Assembly: GCA_029961685.1 (NCBI GenBank)
Contig: JARWKL010000006.1
Coordinates: 12,034,748-12,098,747, forward strand
Length of the DNA: 64,000 nucleotides
Reading direction: 5' to 3'
Source: Aristolochia californica
Taxonomy: Eukaryota; Streptophyta; Magnoliopsida; Piperales; Aristolochiaceae
Shown here: piece after piece, positions 24,617-37,181 of the stretch
Position numbering within the stretch: the stretch's first letter is position 1
How the letters are laid out: the number at the start of each line of letters is the position of its first letter
Program-made: the position numbers and the translations under genes
Notes under the pieces: generated by a model
Database searches by the model: none
What the model saw: the letters and a program-made list of their open reading frames with translations, nothing else
What the model was told of the DNA's origin: nothing

Positions 24617-27600
24617 AAGGATCCATATCCATATTTAATACATGTGTAGGATCAATTAGAAATCTCTTTGTTATAAAATTCCAAGCTATTAGGGGTTAAG
24701 TAGTGGAATTTCGCAAACATTTATATCAAAACTTTAGTCTTCAATTTTGGTGTGTGAATAAATTTTCAATTCTTATATTTGTTGTTTTTTTAAATTTTTT
24801 GCATAAATAAACTCTAAAATTTAAGTTTTGTTGTGATCTATTTGGTTTTTTTTCTCTTTGTTGACGAGATAAAGGGAAAAGTGCAAAACTCAGGTTTTGA
24901 TTTAAGAAGAAAGTATATAGCTAAAATGGAAAGGCAAAAATGTAGGGAGAGATAATTCCATAAAGCGTACGTAATTTTTAGGGATTGCACATACTTTTTA
25001 GTTTTTATATATTAGGTTGCACAATCGTTGGGAAAAAGGGAGATAGGGGATTATTAACTGAGTGTTGACTTCCAATCCATATGGCATTTGTCACAAAAAT
25101 ATATCCCATTATGCATGATTGACCGATAAATCACTTTACAATCATCTATGATTGTAAAGTCAGCTTTTTTGTAAATGGGTAAAATAATGGCTTGTTTGAC
25201 TCGGGTAAATATCCTACAGCATGCTCACATGAGAATTTAATGAGGTTTGGATCCCATAGGTCATTTGCATCTTGAACATGTTTCAAGCATGCATATCCAT
25301 ATTTAAAACATGTGTAGGATCAACTAGAAATTTCTATGTTATAAAATTCCATGCTATTAGGGTTGAACTAGTGAAATTTCCCAAATTTGGATAACAAAAT
25401 TTTTGTCTTCATTTGTGGTGTGTGAATAAATTTTATTTACTTACATTTGCTGTTGTTTTAAATTTTTTGCAGAAGTAAACTATAAAATTTTGATTTTGTT
25501 GTCATCTATTTAACTTTTTTTCACTTTGTTTGCGAGATGAATGGAAAAGTGAAAACTCAAGTTTTTATTTAACGAAAAAGTATACATCTAAAATGGAAAT
25601 TCGGAAATATAGAAAGAGATAATTCCAAAAAGTGCCCGTAAGTTTTAGGGATTGCAAAAACATTCTTGTTTTTATATATAAGGTTTAACAATCGTCGGGA
25701 AAAGGGGGAGGCGAGGGATTTTTAACTGACTGTTGATTCCCAATCCATAAGTCATTTCATACAAAAATATAGACCACTAGGAAAGATTGACCGATAAATT
25801 AGTTTAAAACCATCTATGATTGTTAGGTCAACTTTTTTGTAAATGAGGAAAATAATGGCATGTTTGACTCGGGCAAATATCCCGCCGCACGTTCAATTGA
25901 GAATTTAATGAGGTTTGGATCCTATTGGTTATTTGCATCTTTAACTAGTTTCAAGCTTGCATATCCATATTTAAAACATGCGTAGGATCAAATAGATATC
26001 TCTTTCTTATAAACTTCCAAGCAGTAAGAGTTTAACTACAGGAATTTTCCAAACTTGGATATCAAAACTTTTTTGCTCATTTGTGGTGTGTAAATAAATT
26101 TCCTTAACTTACATTTGTTGTTGTTTTAAATTTTTTTGCATACATAAACTCTAAAATTTTATTTTTTTTGTGATCAATTTGCCATTTTCTCTCTTTATTT
26201 ACTAGATAAAGGGAAAAGTAAAAACCTAAGTTTTGATTTAAGAAAAAATTTTACTTTTAAAATGGAAATGAAAAAATGTACAGAGAGATAAGTCCAAAAA
26301 GTGTCCATAATTTTTTGGGATTGCAAACACTTTTTAGTTTTTATATATTAGGTTTCGCAATCGTCAGGAAAAGGGGAGGCATGAAATACTTAACTGAGTG
26401 TTGACTCCTAATCCATAAGGTATTTCTCAAAAAATAAAGCCCGTTAGACATGATTGACCAATAAATCACTTTACAATCATCTATGATTGTTAGGTCAGCT
26501 TTTTTGTAAATGGGCAAAATAATGGTTTGTTTGACTCGGGTAAATATCGCACCACACGTATACACTTGAGAATTTAATGACGTTTTGATCTCATTGCTCA
26601 TTTCCATCTTTAACATGTGTCAAGCATGCATATCCATATTTAAAAAAAGTGTAGGATCAATTAGAAATCTCTTTCTTATAAAATTCCAAGCTATTAGGGT
26701 TGAACAAGTGGTATTTTCCAAATTTGGATATCAAAACTTTTCCGTTCATTTGTGGTGTGTGAATAAATTTTCTTTACTTACATTTGTTGTTTTTTTAAAT
26801 TTTTTGCATACATAAAATCTAAAATTTTGATTTTGTAGTGATCTTCTTGCCTTTTTATCTCTTTATTTAAGAGATAGAGGGAGAAGTGAAAACTCAAGTT
26901 TTGATTGAAAAAAAAAATATACATCTAAAATGGAAATGCACAAATGTAGAGAGAGATAATTCCAAAAATTGTCTCTAATTTTTAAGGATTGCAAAATTTT
27001 TCTAGTTTTTATATATTAGGTTTCGTAATTGTCAGGAAAAGGGTGTGGGGGGGAATTTTAACTGAGTGTTGACTCGCAATCCAAAATTCATTTCTTAAAA
27101 AATTATTGCCCCTTACGCAAGATAGACCGATAAATCACTTTACAATCATCTACGATAGTTAAGTCAGCTTTTTTTGTAAGTGGGTAAAATAATGACTTAA
27201 TTGACTCGTGTGAATATCCCACCACACGTTCACTTGAGAATTTAATAAGGTCTGGATCTCATAGATCATTTTCACCTTTAACATGTATCAAGCATGCATA
27301 TCCACAATTAAAACATGTGTAGGATCAATTACAAATCTCTTTCTTATAAATATACAAGCTAATAGGGTTGAAGTAGTGGAATTTCCCAAACTTGGATATA
27401 AAAACTTTTGTGTTCATTTGTTGTGTGTGAATATAATTTTTTTACTTACATTTTTTTTTGTTTTAAATTTTTTGCATACATAAACAATAAAATTTTCATT
27501 TTGTTGTGATTTATTTACCTTTTTATCTCTTTGTTTACGAGATAAAGGGAAAAGTTAAAACTCACATTTTGATTCAAGAAAAAAGTATTCATCTAAAATG

Positions 27601-29257
27601 AAAATTCCCAAATGTAGATAGAGATAAATCCAAAAAGTTTCTATAATTTTTAGGGATTGCAAACTATTTATTGTTTTTATATATTACGTTTTGCAACCGT
27701 CGGGAAAAGTTTGAAGGAGGTAGAGGATTTTTAATTGAGTGTTGATTCCCAATCGAAAAGTGATTTTTTACAAAAATATAGCCCGTTACGCATGACTGAC
27801 TGATAAATCACTTTATAATCATCTATAATTTTTAGGTCAGCTTTTTTGTAAATGTGCAAAATAGTGGCATGTTTGACTCAGGTAAATATCCCAACGCACG
27901 TTTACTTGAGAATTTAATGGGGTTTGGATCCCATTGGTCATTTGCATCTTTAAATTTTTTGAAGCATGCATATCCATATTTAAAACATGTGTAGGATCAA
28001 TTAGAAATCTCTTTCTTATAAAATTCCAGGCTATTAGGGTTGAACTAGTGGAATTTCCTAAACTTTCAAATCAAACTTTTGTGTTCATTTGTGGTGTGTG
28101 AAAAAAATTTCTTTACTTACATTTGTTGTTGTTTTAAATTTATTGCATACATAAACTCTAAAATTTTAGTTTTGTTGGGATCTATTTGCCTTTTTATCTC
28201 TTTATTTATGAGATGAAGGGAAAAGTGAAAACTCAAGTTCTGCTTTAAGAAAAAAATTTGCATTTAAAATGGAAAAGCAAAAATGTAGTGAGAGACAATT
28301 CCAAAAAAAGTTGGTAATTTTTAGGGATTGCAAACACTTTTTTAGTTTTTATATATTAGGTTTCGCAATTGTCGGGAAAAGGGGAGGCGGGGGATTTTTA
28401 ACTGAGTGTTGACTACCAATCCATAAGGCATTTCTCACAAAAATATAGCTCGTTAGGCATGTTTGACCGATAAATCACTTTTCAGTTATCTATGATTGTT
28501 AGGTCAGTTTTTTTGTAAATGGGAAAAATAATGGCTTGTTTGACTCGGGTAAATATCCCACCGCATTTCACTTGTCAATTTAATGAGGTTCGGATCACAA
28601 AGGTCATTTGCATCTTTAATATGTTTCAAATATGCATATCCATTTAAAACATGTGTACGATCAATTAGAAATCTTTTTCTTATAAAATTCCAAGCTATTA
28701 GGGTTGACCTAGTGGAATTTCCCAAACTTGGATATCAAAACTTTTGCGTTCATTCTTGTTGTACGAATAAATTTTTTTTACTTACATTTGTTGTTGTTTT
28801 AAATTTTTTGCAAACATAAACTCTAAAATTTTCATTTTTGTGGTGATCTATTTTCCTTTTAATCTCTTTGCTTACGAGATAAAGGTAAAAGTGAAAACTC
28901 AAGTTTTGATTTAAGAAAAAAGTATACATCTAAATTGGAAATGCACAATTGTATAGAGAGATAATTCCAAAAGGTGCCCGTAATTTTTTGGGATTGTAAA
29001 CTCCTTCTTGTTTTTATTTATTAGGTTTTGCACCCGTCAAGAAACGGGGGTGGCGGGGGATTTTTACAAAAATATAGCTCGTTACGAATGATTGACCGTT
29101 AAATCCCTTTACAATCATCCATGATTGTTAGGTCAGTTTTTTTTTTAATTGGCAAAATAATGGCTTGTTTGACTTGGGTAAATATTCCCCCGCTCATTTA
29201 CTTGAGAATTTAATGAGGTTTGGATCCCATAGGTCATTTACATCTTTAACATGTTTC
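24617..29257 (+). repeat. Array segment 10: seven monomers
   Basis: Starts are 24617, 25285, 25953, 26622, 27290, 27962 and 28628. Spacings are regular (666-672) except the last unit (630 bp), which lost about 37 bp near 29,060: the G-rich box is followed by 'gatttttacaaaaatatagc' and lacks the 'gtgttgactccc' part. The unit at 27290 belongs to the 'aataaggtctggatctc' subtype. No non-satellite sequence is seen. Confidence 0.92.
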
Positions 29258-29490
29258 AAGCATGCATACCCATATTTCAAACATGTGTAGGAATAATTAG
29301 AAATCTCTTTCTTTTAAAATTTCAAGCGCTTAGGGTTGAACTAGTGGAATTTCCAAAACTCGGATATGAAAACTTTTGTCTTCATTTGTAGTGTGCGATA
29401 AAATTTTCTCTACTTACTTTTGTTGCTGTTTTAAACTTTTTGAACACATAAACTATAAAATTTTGATTTTGTTGTGATCTTTTTGCCTTT

Positions 29491-29513
29491 TTATCTGTTT
29501 GCTTACCAGATAA
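29491..29513. repeat. Variant hairpin with compensated stem (G-C swap)
   Basis: Arms 'ttatctg' (29,491-29,497) and 'cagataa' (29,507-29,513) pair fully. The common form has 'ttatctc' and 'gagataa'. The homologous monomer at 48.2 kb has 'ttatctc' with 'cagataa', a one-sided mismatch, so the pair looks like intermediate and compensated states. Confidence 0.75.
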
Positions 29514-32500
29514 TGGGAAAAGTGAAAACTCAAGTTTTGAATTAACTAAAAGTATACATCTAAAATGGAAATGTAGAAATGTAGAGAGTGATAATTCCAA
29601 AAAGTGCCCGTAATTTTTAGGGATTCCAAACTCTTTCTTGTTTTTATATATTACGTTTCACAATCGTCGGGAAAAAGGGGAGGCAGGGGATTTTTAACTG
29701 AGTGTTGACTCCCATTCCATAAGTCAGTTTTTACAAAAATATAGCCCGTTATGCATGATAGATCGATAAATCACTTTACAATCATTTATGATTGTTTGGT
29801 TAGCTTTTCTGTAAATGTGCAAAATAATTGCTTGTTTTACTCAGGTAAATATCCCACTGCAGTTCACTTGTGAATTTAATGAGGTTTGGATCCTATAAGT
29901 TTTTTGCATGTTTAACATATTTCAAGCATGCCTATCCATATTTAAAACATGTGTAGGATCAATTAGAAATCTCTTTCTTATAAAATTCCAAGCTACTAGG
30001 GTTGAACTAGTGGAATTTCCCAAACTTGTATATCAAAAATTTTGTCTTCATTTGTGGTTTGTTAATAAATATTTTTTATTTATATTTGTTGTTGTTTTAA
30101 ATTTTTTGCATACATAAACAACAAAATTTTCATTTTTTTGTGATTTATTTGCCTTTTTATCTTTTTGTCTACGAGATAAAAATAAAAGTTAAAACACACA
30201 TTTTGATTTAAGAAAAAAGTACACATCTAAAATGGACATTCACAAATGTAGAGAGAGATAATGTCAAAAAGTTTCTATAATTTTTAGAGAATGCAAACTC
30301 TTTCTTGTTTTTATATATTAGGTTTCGCAATTGTCGGGAAAAGGAGGAGGCGGGATCTTTTTAACTGAGTGTTGATTCCCAATCGATAAGTCATTTCTTA
30401 CAAAAATATAGCCCGTTACGTCTGATTGACTGATAAATCACTTTTCAATCATCTATGATTATTAGGTCAGCATTTTTTTAAATGTGCAAAATAGTGGCAT
30501 GTTTGACTCGGGTAAATATCCCAACACACGTTCACTTGAGAATTTAATGGGGTTTGGATCTCATTGGTCATTTGCATCTATAACTTGTTTCATGCATGCA
30601 TATCCATATTTAAAACATGTGCAGGATCAATTAGAAATCTCTTGCTTATAAAATTCCAAGCTATTAGAGTTGAACAAGTGGAGTTTTCCAAACTTCGATA
30701 TAAAAATTTTTGCGTTCATTTGTGGTGTGTGAATAAATTTTCTTTACTTACACTTATTGTTGTCTTAAATTTTTTACATACATAAACTCTAAAATTATCA
30801 TTTTGTTGATATCCATTTGGCTTTTTATCTCTTTGTTTACGAGATAAAGGGAAAAGTGAAAACTCAGGTTTTAATTTAAGAGAAAAGGTATACATCTAAA
30901 TTTGAAATACATAAATGTAGAAAGAGATAATTCCAAAAAGTGTCTGTAACTTTAAATGATTGCGAACTCATTCTAATTTTTATATATTAAGTTTCACAAT
31001 CGTCGGGAAAAGGGGGAGGCGAAGGATTTTTAACTGGGTGTTGAATCCCAATCCATAAGTCATTTCTCACAAAAATATAGCCCGTTACGCATGATTGACC
31101 AATAAATCACTTTACAATCATCTACGATTGTTAGGTCAGCTTTTTTGTAAATAGGCAAAATAATGGCTTGTTTGACACTGGTAAATATCCCATCGCATGT
31201 TCACTTGAGAATTTAATGAGGCTTGGATCCCATAGGTCATTTGCATCTTTAACATGTTTCACGCATGCATATCCATATTTAAAACATGTGTAGGATCAAT
31301 TAGAAATCTCCTTCTTATAAAATTCCAAGCTATTAGGGTTGAACTTGTGGAATTTCCCAAACTTGGATATCCAAACTTTTGTGTTCTTTTGTGGTGTGTA
31401 AATAAATTTTCATTACTTACATTTATTGTTGTTTTAAATTTTTTGCATACTTAAACGATAAAATTTTGATTTTGCTGTGATCTATTTGCCTTTTAATCTC
31501 TTTTTTTACGAGATTAAGGGAAAAGTGAAAACTAAAGTTTTAATTCAACAAAAAAGTATACATCTAAAATGGAAAAGTAGAAATTTAGAGAAAGATAATT
31601 CCAAAAAGTGCTTGTAATTTTTTGGGATTGCAAACTCTTTCTTGTTTTTATATATTAGGTTTCACAATTGTCAGGGAATGGGGGAGGCTGGGGATTTTTA
31701 ACTAATTGTTGACACGCAATCCATAAGTCATTTCTTAAAAAAATATAGACCATTACACATGATTGACCGATAAATTACTTTACAATCATCTATGATTATT
31801 AGGTCAGAATTTTTGTCAATGAGCAAAATAATAGCTTGTTGGACTCGGGCAAATATCCCATCGCACATTCACTTGAGAATTTAATGAGGTTTGGATATGA
31901 TAAGTCATTTACATATTTAAGGTGTGTCTAACATGCATATCCAAACTTAAAACATGTGTAGAATTAATTAGAAATCTCTTTCTTATAAAATCCCAAGCTA
32001 TTAGGGTTGAACTAGTGGAATTTCCGAAACTTAAATATCAAATCTTTTGTGTTCATTTGTGGGGTGTGAATAAATTTTCTTCACTTACATTTGTTGATGT
32101 TTTAAATTTTTTTTCATCCCTAAACTCTAAAATTTTCATTTTGTTGTGATCTATTTGCCCGTTAATCTCTTTATTTACGTGATAAAGGGAAAAGTGAAAA
32201 CTCAAGTTTTGATTTAAGAAAAGTTTATATCTATAATGGAAATGCACAAATTTAGAGAGAGATAATTCCAAAAAATGTTTGTAATTTTTAGGGATTGCAA
32301 ACTCTTTCTAGTTTTTATATATTAGGTTTCACAATCGCCAGGAAAAGAGGATGCGGGGGATTTTTAACTGAGTGCTGACTCCCAATCCATAAGGCATTTC
32401 TCACATAAATATAGCCAGTTACACAAAATTGACCAATAAATCAGTTTACAATCATCTATGATTGTTAGGTCAGTTATTTTGTAAATGGGCAAAATAATGG

Positions 32501-33254
32501 TTTGTTTGACTCGAGTAAATATCCCATCGCACATTCACTTGAGAATTTAATGGGGTTTGGATCCCATAGGTCATTTTCAACTTTAACATGTTTCAAGCAT
32601 GCATATCCATATTTAAAAAAAAAGTGTAGGATCAATTAGAAGTCTCTTTCTTATGAAATTCCAAGCTATTCGGGTTGAACTTGTGGAATTTCCCAAACTT
32701 GGATATCAAAACTTATGCGTTCATTTGTGGTGTGTGAATAAATTTTTTGAACTTCCTTTTTTTTGTGTTTTAAATTTTTTGCTTACATAAAGTCTAAAAT
32801 TTTGATTTTGTACTGATCTATTTACCTTTTTATCTCTTTATTTAAGAGAAAGAGGGAAAAGTGAAAACTGAAGTTTTGATTTAATAAAAAAGTATACATC
32901 TTAAATATAATACACAAATGTAGAGAGAGATTATTCCAAAAATTATCTATAATTTTAAGGTATTACACACTCATTCTACTTTTAATATATTAGGTTTCGC
33001 AATCGTCGGGAAAAGGGTGAGGCGGGGGATTTTTAACTGATTGTTGACTCCCAATCCATAAGTCATTTCTTACAATAATATAACCCCTTATGCATGATTG
33101 ACCGATAAATCAATTTATAATCATTTATGATGGTTAGGTCAGCTTTTTTATAAGTTGGCAAAATAATGGCTTATTTGACTAGGGTAAATATCCTACCGCA
33201 CGTTTACTTGAGAATTTAATGAGGTTTGAATCTCATAGGTCATTTGCATCTTTA

Positions 33255-33266
33255 ACATGTTAGAGA
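33255..33266. other. Deletion junction (~327 bp of a unit; ~1 kb vs. copy 3)
   Basis: The sequence 'tttaacatgt' passes into 'tagagagagataattcc' at 33,260/33,261, skipping the marker. Against the homologous block, the left side continues from about 51.69 kb and the right side from about 52.69 kb ('aaaaggtcgagg' shared). Microhomology is 'atgt'. Confidence 0.85.
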
Positions 33267-34260
33267 GAGATAATTCCAAAAAATTTCTGTAATTTTAAGG
33301 GATTGCAAACTTTTTCTTGTTTTTATATATTAGGTTTCGTAATTGTAGGCAAAAGGTCGAGGCGAGAGATTTTTAACTGAGTATTGATTCCCAATCGATA
33401 AATTATTTCATACAAAAATATAGCCCGTTACACATGATTGACTGATAAATCACTTTACAATCATCTATGATTGTTAGGTCATCTTTTTTGTAAATGTACA
33501 AAATAGTGGCATGTGTGACTCGGGTAAATATTCCAACGCACGTTCACATGAGAATTTAAAGAGGTTTGGATCCCATTGGTCATTTGCATCTTTAACTTTT
33601 TTCAAGCATGCATATCCATATTTAAAACATGTGTAGAATCAATTAGAAATTTCTTTCTTATAAACTTCCAAGCTATAAGGGTTGAACTAGTGGAATATCT
33701 CAAACTTGGATATAAAAAACATTTGTGTTCATTTGTGTTGTATGAAAAAAATTTCTTTACTTACATTTGTTGTTGTTTTAAATTTTTTACAAACATAAAC
33801 TCTAAAATTTTCATTTTGTTGTGATCTTTTTTCCTTTTTATCTCTTTGTTTATGAGATAAAGGTAAAAGTGAAAATTCAAGTTTTGATTTAGGAAAAAAA
33901 TATACATCTAATTTGGAAATGCACAATAGTAGAGAGAGATAATTCCAAAAGGTGCCCGTAATTTTTTGGGATTGCAAACTCCTTGTTTTTAAGTATTAGG
34001 TTTAGCAATTGTGAGGAAAAGGGGGAGGCGGGGGATTTTTAACTGAGTCTTGACTCCCAATCCTTATGTCATTTCTTACAAAAATATAGTTCGTTACGCA
34101 TGATTGACCGATAAATCACATTACAATCATCCATGATTGTTAGGTCTGATTTTTGATAAATGGGCAAAATATTGGCTTGTTTGACTCGGGTAAATATCCT
34201 ACCACATGTTCACTTGAGAATTTAAAGAGGTTTGGATCCCAAAGGTCATTTGCATCTTTA

Positions 34261-34298
34261 ACATGTTTCAAGCATGCATATCCATATTTAAAACATGT
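34261..34298. repeat. Inverted repeat acatgttt-N22-aaacatgt at monomer marker
   Basis: The 8-bp arms lie at 34,261-34,268 and 34,291-34,298. The loop contains the overlapping palindromes 'gcatgc' and 'atgcat'. The arrangement recurs in most full-length monomers. Confidence 0.8.
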
Positions 34299-34942
34299 GT
34301 AGGATCAATTAGAAATCTCTATCTTAGAAAATTCCAAGCTATTAGGGTTGAACTGGTGGAATTTCCCAAACTTGGATATCAAAACGTTTATGTTCTTTTG
34401 TGGTGTGGGAATAAATTTTCTTTACTTACATTTGCTGTTGTTTTAAATTTTTTGCATAAATATACTATAAAATTATGATTTTTTTGTCATCTATTTGTCT
34501 TTTTTTCTCTTTTCTCTTTGTTTACGAGATAAATGGAAAAGTGAAAAATCTAGTTTTTATTTAACAAAAAAGTATACATCTTAAATGGAAATGCAGAAAT
34601 GTTGAAAGAGATAATTTCAAAAAGTGCCCATAATTTTTCGGGATTGCAAACACTTTTTTTTTTATAGATTAGGTTTCGTAATCATCCGAAAAAGGGGTAG
34701 GAGGGGGATTTTTAACTGAGTGTTGACTCCCAATCCATAAGTCATTTCTTAAAAAAATATAGACCGCTACGCATGATTGACCGATAAATCACTTTACAAT
34801 AATCTATGATTGTTAGGTCAGTTTTTTTGTAAATGAACAAAATAATGGCTTGTTTGACTCGGACAAATATCGCACCGCACGTTCACTTGAAAATTTAATG
34901 AGGTTTGGATCCCAATGGTCATTTGAATCTTTAAGTTGTTTC

Positions 34943-35274
34943 AAGCATGCATATCCATATTTAAAACATGTGTAGGATCAATTAGAAATCTCTTTCCTAT
35001 AAACTTCCTAGCTATAAGGGTTGAACTAGTGGAAAAGGGGAGGCGGGGGATTTTTAACTCCCAATCCATAAGGCATTTCTCACAAGAATATAGCATGTTC
35101 GACAAGATTAACCGATAAGTCACTTTACAATCATCTATGATTATTTAATCAGTTTTTTGGTAAATGGGCAAAATAATGGCTTGTTTTGACTCGGGTAAAT
35201 ATCCAATCGCATTTTCACTTGAGAATTTAATGAGGTTCAGATCCCGAAGGTCATTTGCATCTTTAACATGTTTC
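34943..35274 (+). repeat. Truncated monomer, 332 bp
   Basis: At about 35,033 'gaactagtgga' joins 'aaaggggaggcggggg', with 'gga' shared, removing about 330 bp. A further 8 bp ('gagtgttg') are missing after 'ttttaact'. The homologous unit at 54363 is 658 bp long. Confidence 0.9.
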
Positions 35275-37181
35275 AAGCATGCATATCCATATTTAAAACA
35301 TGGGTAGGATATATTAGAAATCTCTTTCTTAAAAAATTCCAAGCTATTAGGGTCGAACTTTTGGAATTTCCCAAACATGGATATCAAAACTTTTGTGTTC
35401 TTTTGTGGTGTGTAAATATTTTTTCATTACTTACATTTGTTATTGTTTTAATTTGTTTGCTTACATAAACAGTAAAATGTTGATTTTTTTGTGATCTATT
35501 TGCCTTTTTAATCTCTTTGTGTACGATATTAAGGTAAAAGTAAAAACTCAAGTTTTGATTTAACAAAAAAGTAGACATCTAAAATGGAAATGCAAAAATT
35601 TAGAGAGAGATAATTCCAAAAAATTCCCATAATTTTTAGGGATTGCCAACTCTTTCTTGTTTTTATATATTAGGTTTCGCAATCATCGGGAAAAGGGGGA
35701 GGAGGGGGATTTTTAACTAAGTGTTGACTCCCAATCCATAAGTCATTTCTTACAAAAATATAGACTGTTACGATTGATTGACCGATAAATCTCTTTACAA
35801 TCATCTATGATTGTTAGGTCATTTTTTTTGTAAATGAGCAAAATAATGGCTTGTTTGACTCGGGCAAATATCCTACAGCTTGTTTACTTGAGAATTTAAT
35901 GAGTTTTGGATCCGATACGTCATTTGCATCTTTAATATGTTTCTAATATGCATATCCATATTTTAAACATGTGTAGGATCAATTAGAAATCTCTTTTTTT
36001 TTTTTTTGAACTAGTGGAGTATCCCAAACTTGGATATCAAAACTTTTTTGTTCATTTGTGTTGTATGAAAAAAATTTCTTTACTTACATTTGTTGTTGTT
36101 TTAAATTTTTTACATACATAAACTCTAAAATTTTCATTTTGTTGTGATCTATTTTCTTTTTTATCTCTTTGTTTATGAGATAAAGGTAAAAGTAAAAACT
36201 CAAGTTTTGATTTAAGAAAAAAGTATACATCGAAATTGGAAATGCACAATAGTAGAGAGAGATAATTCCAAAAGGTGCCTGTAATTTTTTTGGATTGTGA
36301 ACTCCTTCTGGTTTTTATGTATTAGGTTTCGCAATCGTCAAGAAAAGGGGGTGGCAGGCGATTTTTAACTGTGAGTTGACTCCCAATCCTTATGTCATTT
36401 CTTACAAAAATGTAGCTCATTAAGCATGATTGACCGATAAATCACTTTACAATCATCCATGATTGTTTGGTCAGCTTTTTTGTAAATGGGTGAAATAATG
36501 GCTTGTTTGACTCGGGTAAATATCCTACCGCATGTTCACTTGAGAATTTAATGAGGTTTTGATCCCATAGGTCATTTGCATCTTTAACATGTTTCAAGCA
36601 TGCATATCCCTATTAGGGTTGAACTAGTCGAATTTCCTAAACTTGGACATCAAAACTTTTGTGTTCATCTGTGGTGTCTGCATAAATTTTCTTTGCTTAC
36701 ATTTGCTGTTGTTTTAAATATTTTAAATACATAAACTATAAAATTTTTGATTTTGTTGTGATCTATTTGCTTTTTTTTGTCTCTTTCTGATGAGATAAAG
36801 GGAAAAGTGATAACTACAATTTTCATTTAACTAACAAGTATACATCTAAAATTGAAATGCAGAAATGTACAGAGATATAATTCTGAAAAATTCTCGTAAT
36901 TTTTAGGGATTACAAACTCTTTCTTGTTTTTATATATTATGTTTCAAAATCGTTGGGAAAAGGGTTAGGATGCGCATTTTTAACTGAATGTTGACTCCCA
37001 ATCCATAAGTCATTTTTTTATAAAATATAGCCCGTTACGCATGATTGACCGATAAATCAGCTTTTCTGTAAATGGGCAAAATAATGGCTTGTTTGACACG
37101 GGTAAATATCCCACTGCACGTTGACTTGAGAATTTAATGAGGTTTGGATCTTATAAGTCTTTTGCATGTTTAAAATATTTC
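35275..37181 (+). repeat. Array segment 12: three monomers, two damaged
   Basis: Starts are 35275, 35944 and 36596. In the unit from 35944 a run of 14 T (35,994-36,007) replaces the 'cttataaaattccaagc' part and about 17 bp are missing. The unit from 36596 is 586 bp long: it lost about 57 bp near 36,610 ('atatccctattaggg') and about 27 bp near 37,059 ('gataaatcagctttt'). The 36.05-kb part ('ttgtgttgtatgaaaaaaat') resembles 33.7 kb and 53.16 kb. Confidence 0.9.

Larger units (their letters stand above)
29258..35274 (+). repeat. Array segment 11: family B block, copy 1
   Basis: Starts are 29258, 29924, 30592, 31261, 31930, 32595, 33604, 34270 and 34943. The series matches 47,975-55,020 monomer by monomer: 'caagcgcttagggttg' (29.3/48.0 kb), 'tttgtggtttgttaat' (30.05/48.77 kb), 'acttcgatataaaa' (30.7/49.4 kb), 'tccaaacttaaaacatg' (31.94/50.39 kb), 'aattagaagtctctttc' (32.63/51.07 kb) and 'ataaacttccaagc' (33.66/53.09 kb). 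Two deletions distinguish this copy: one of about 1 kb at 33,260 and one of about 336 bp at 35,033. Confidence 0.92.
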
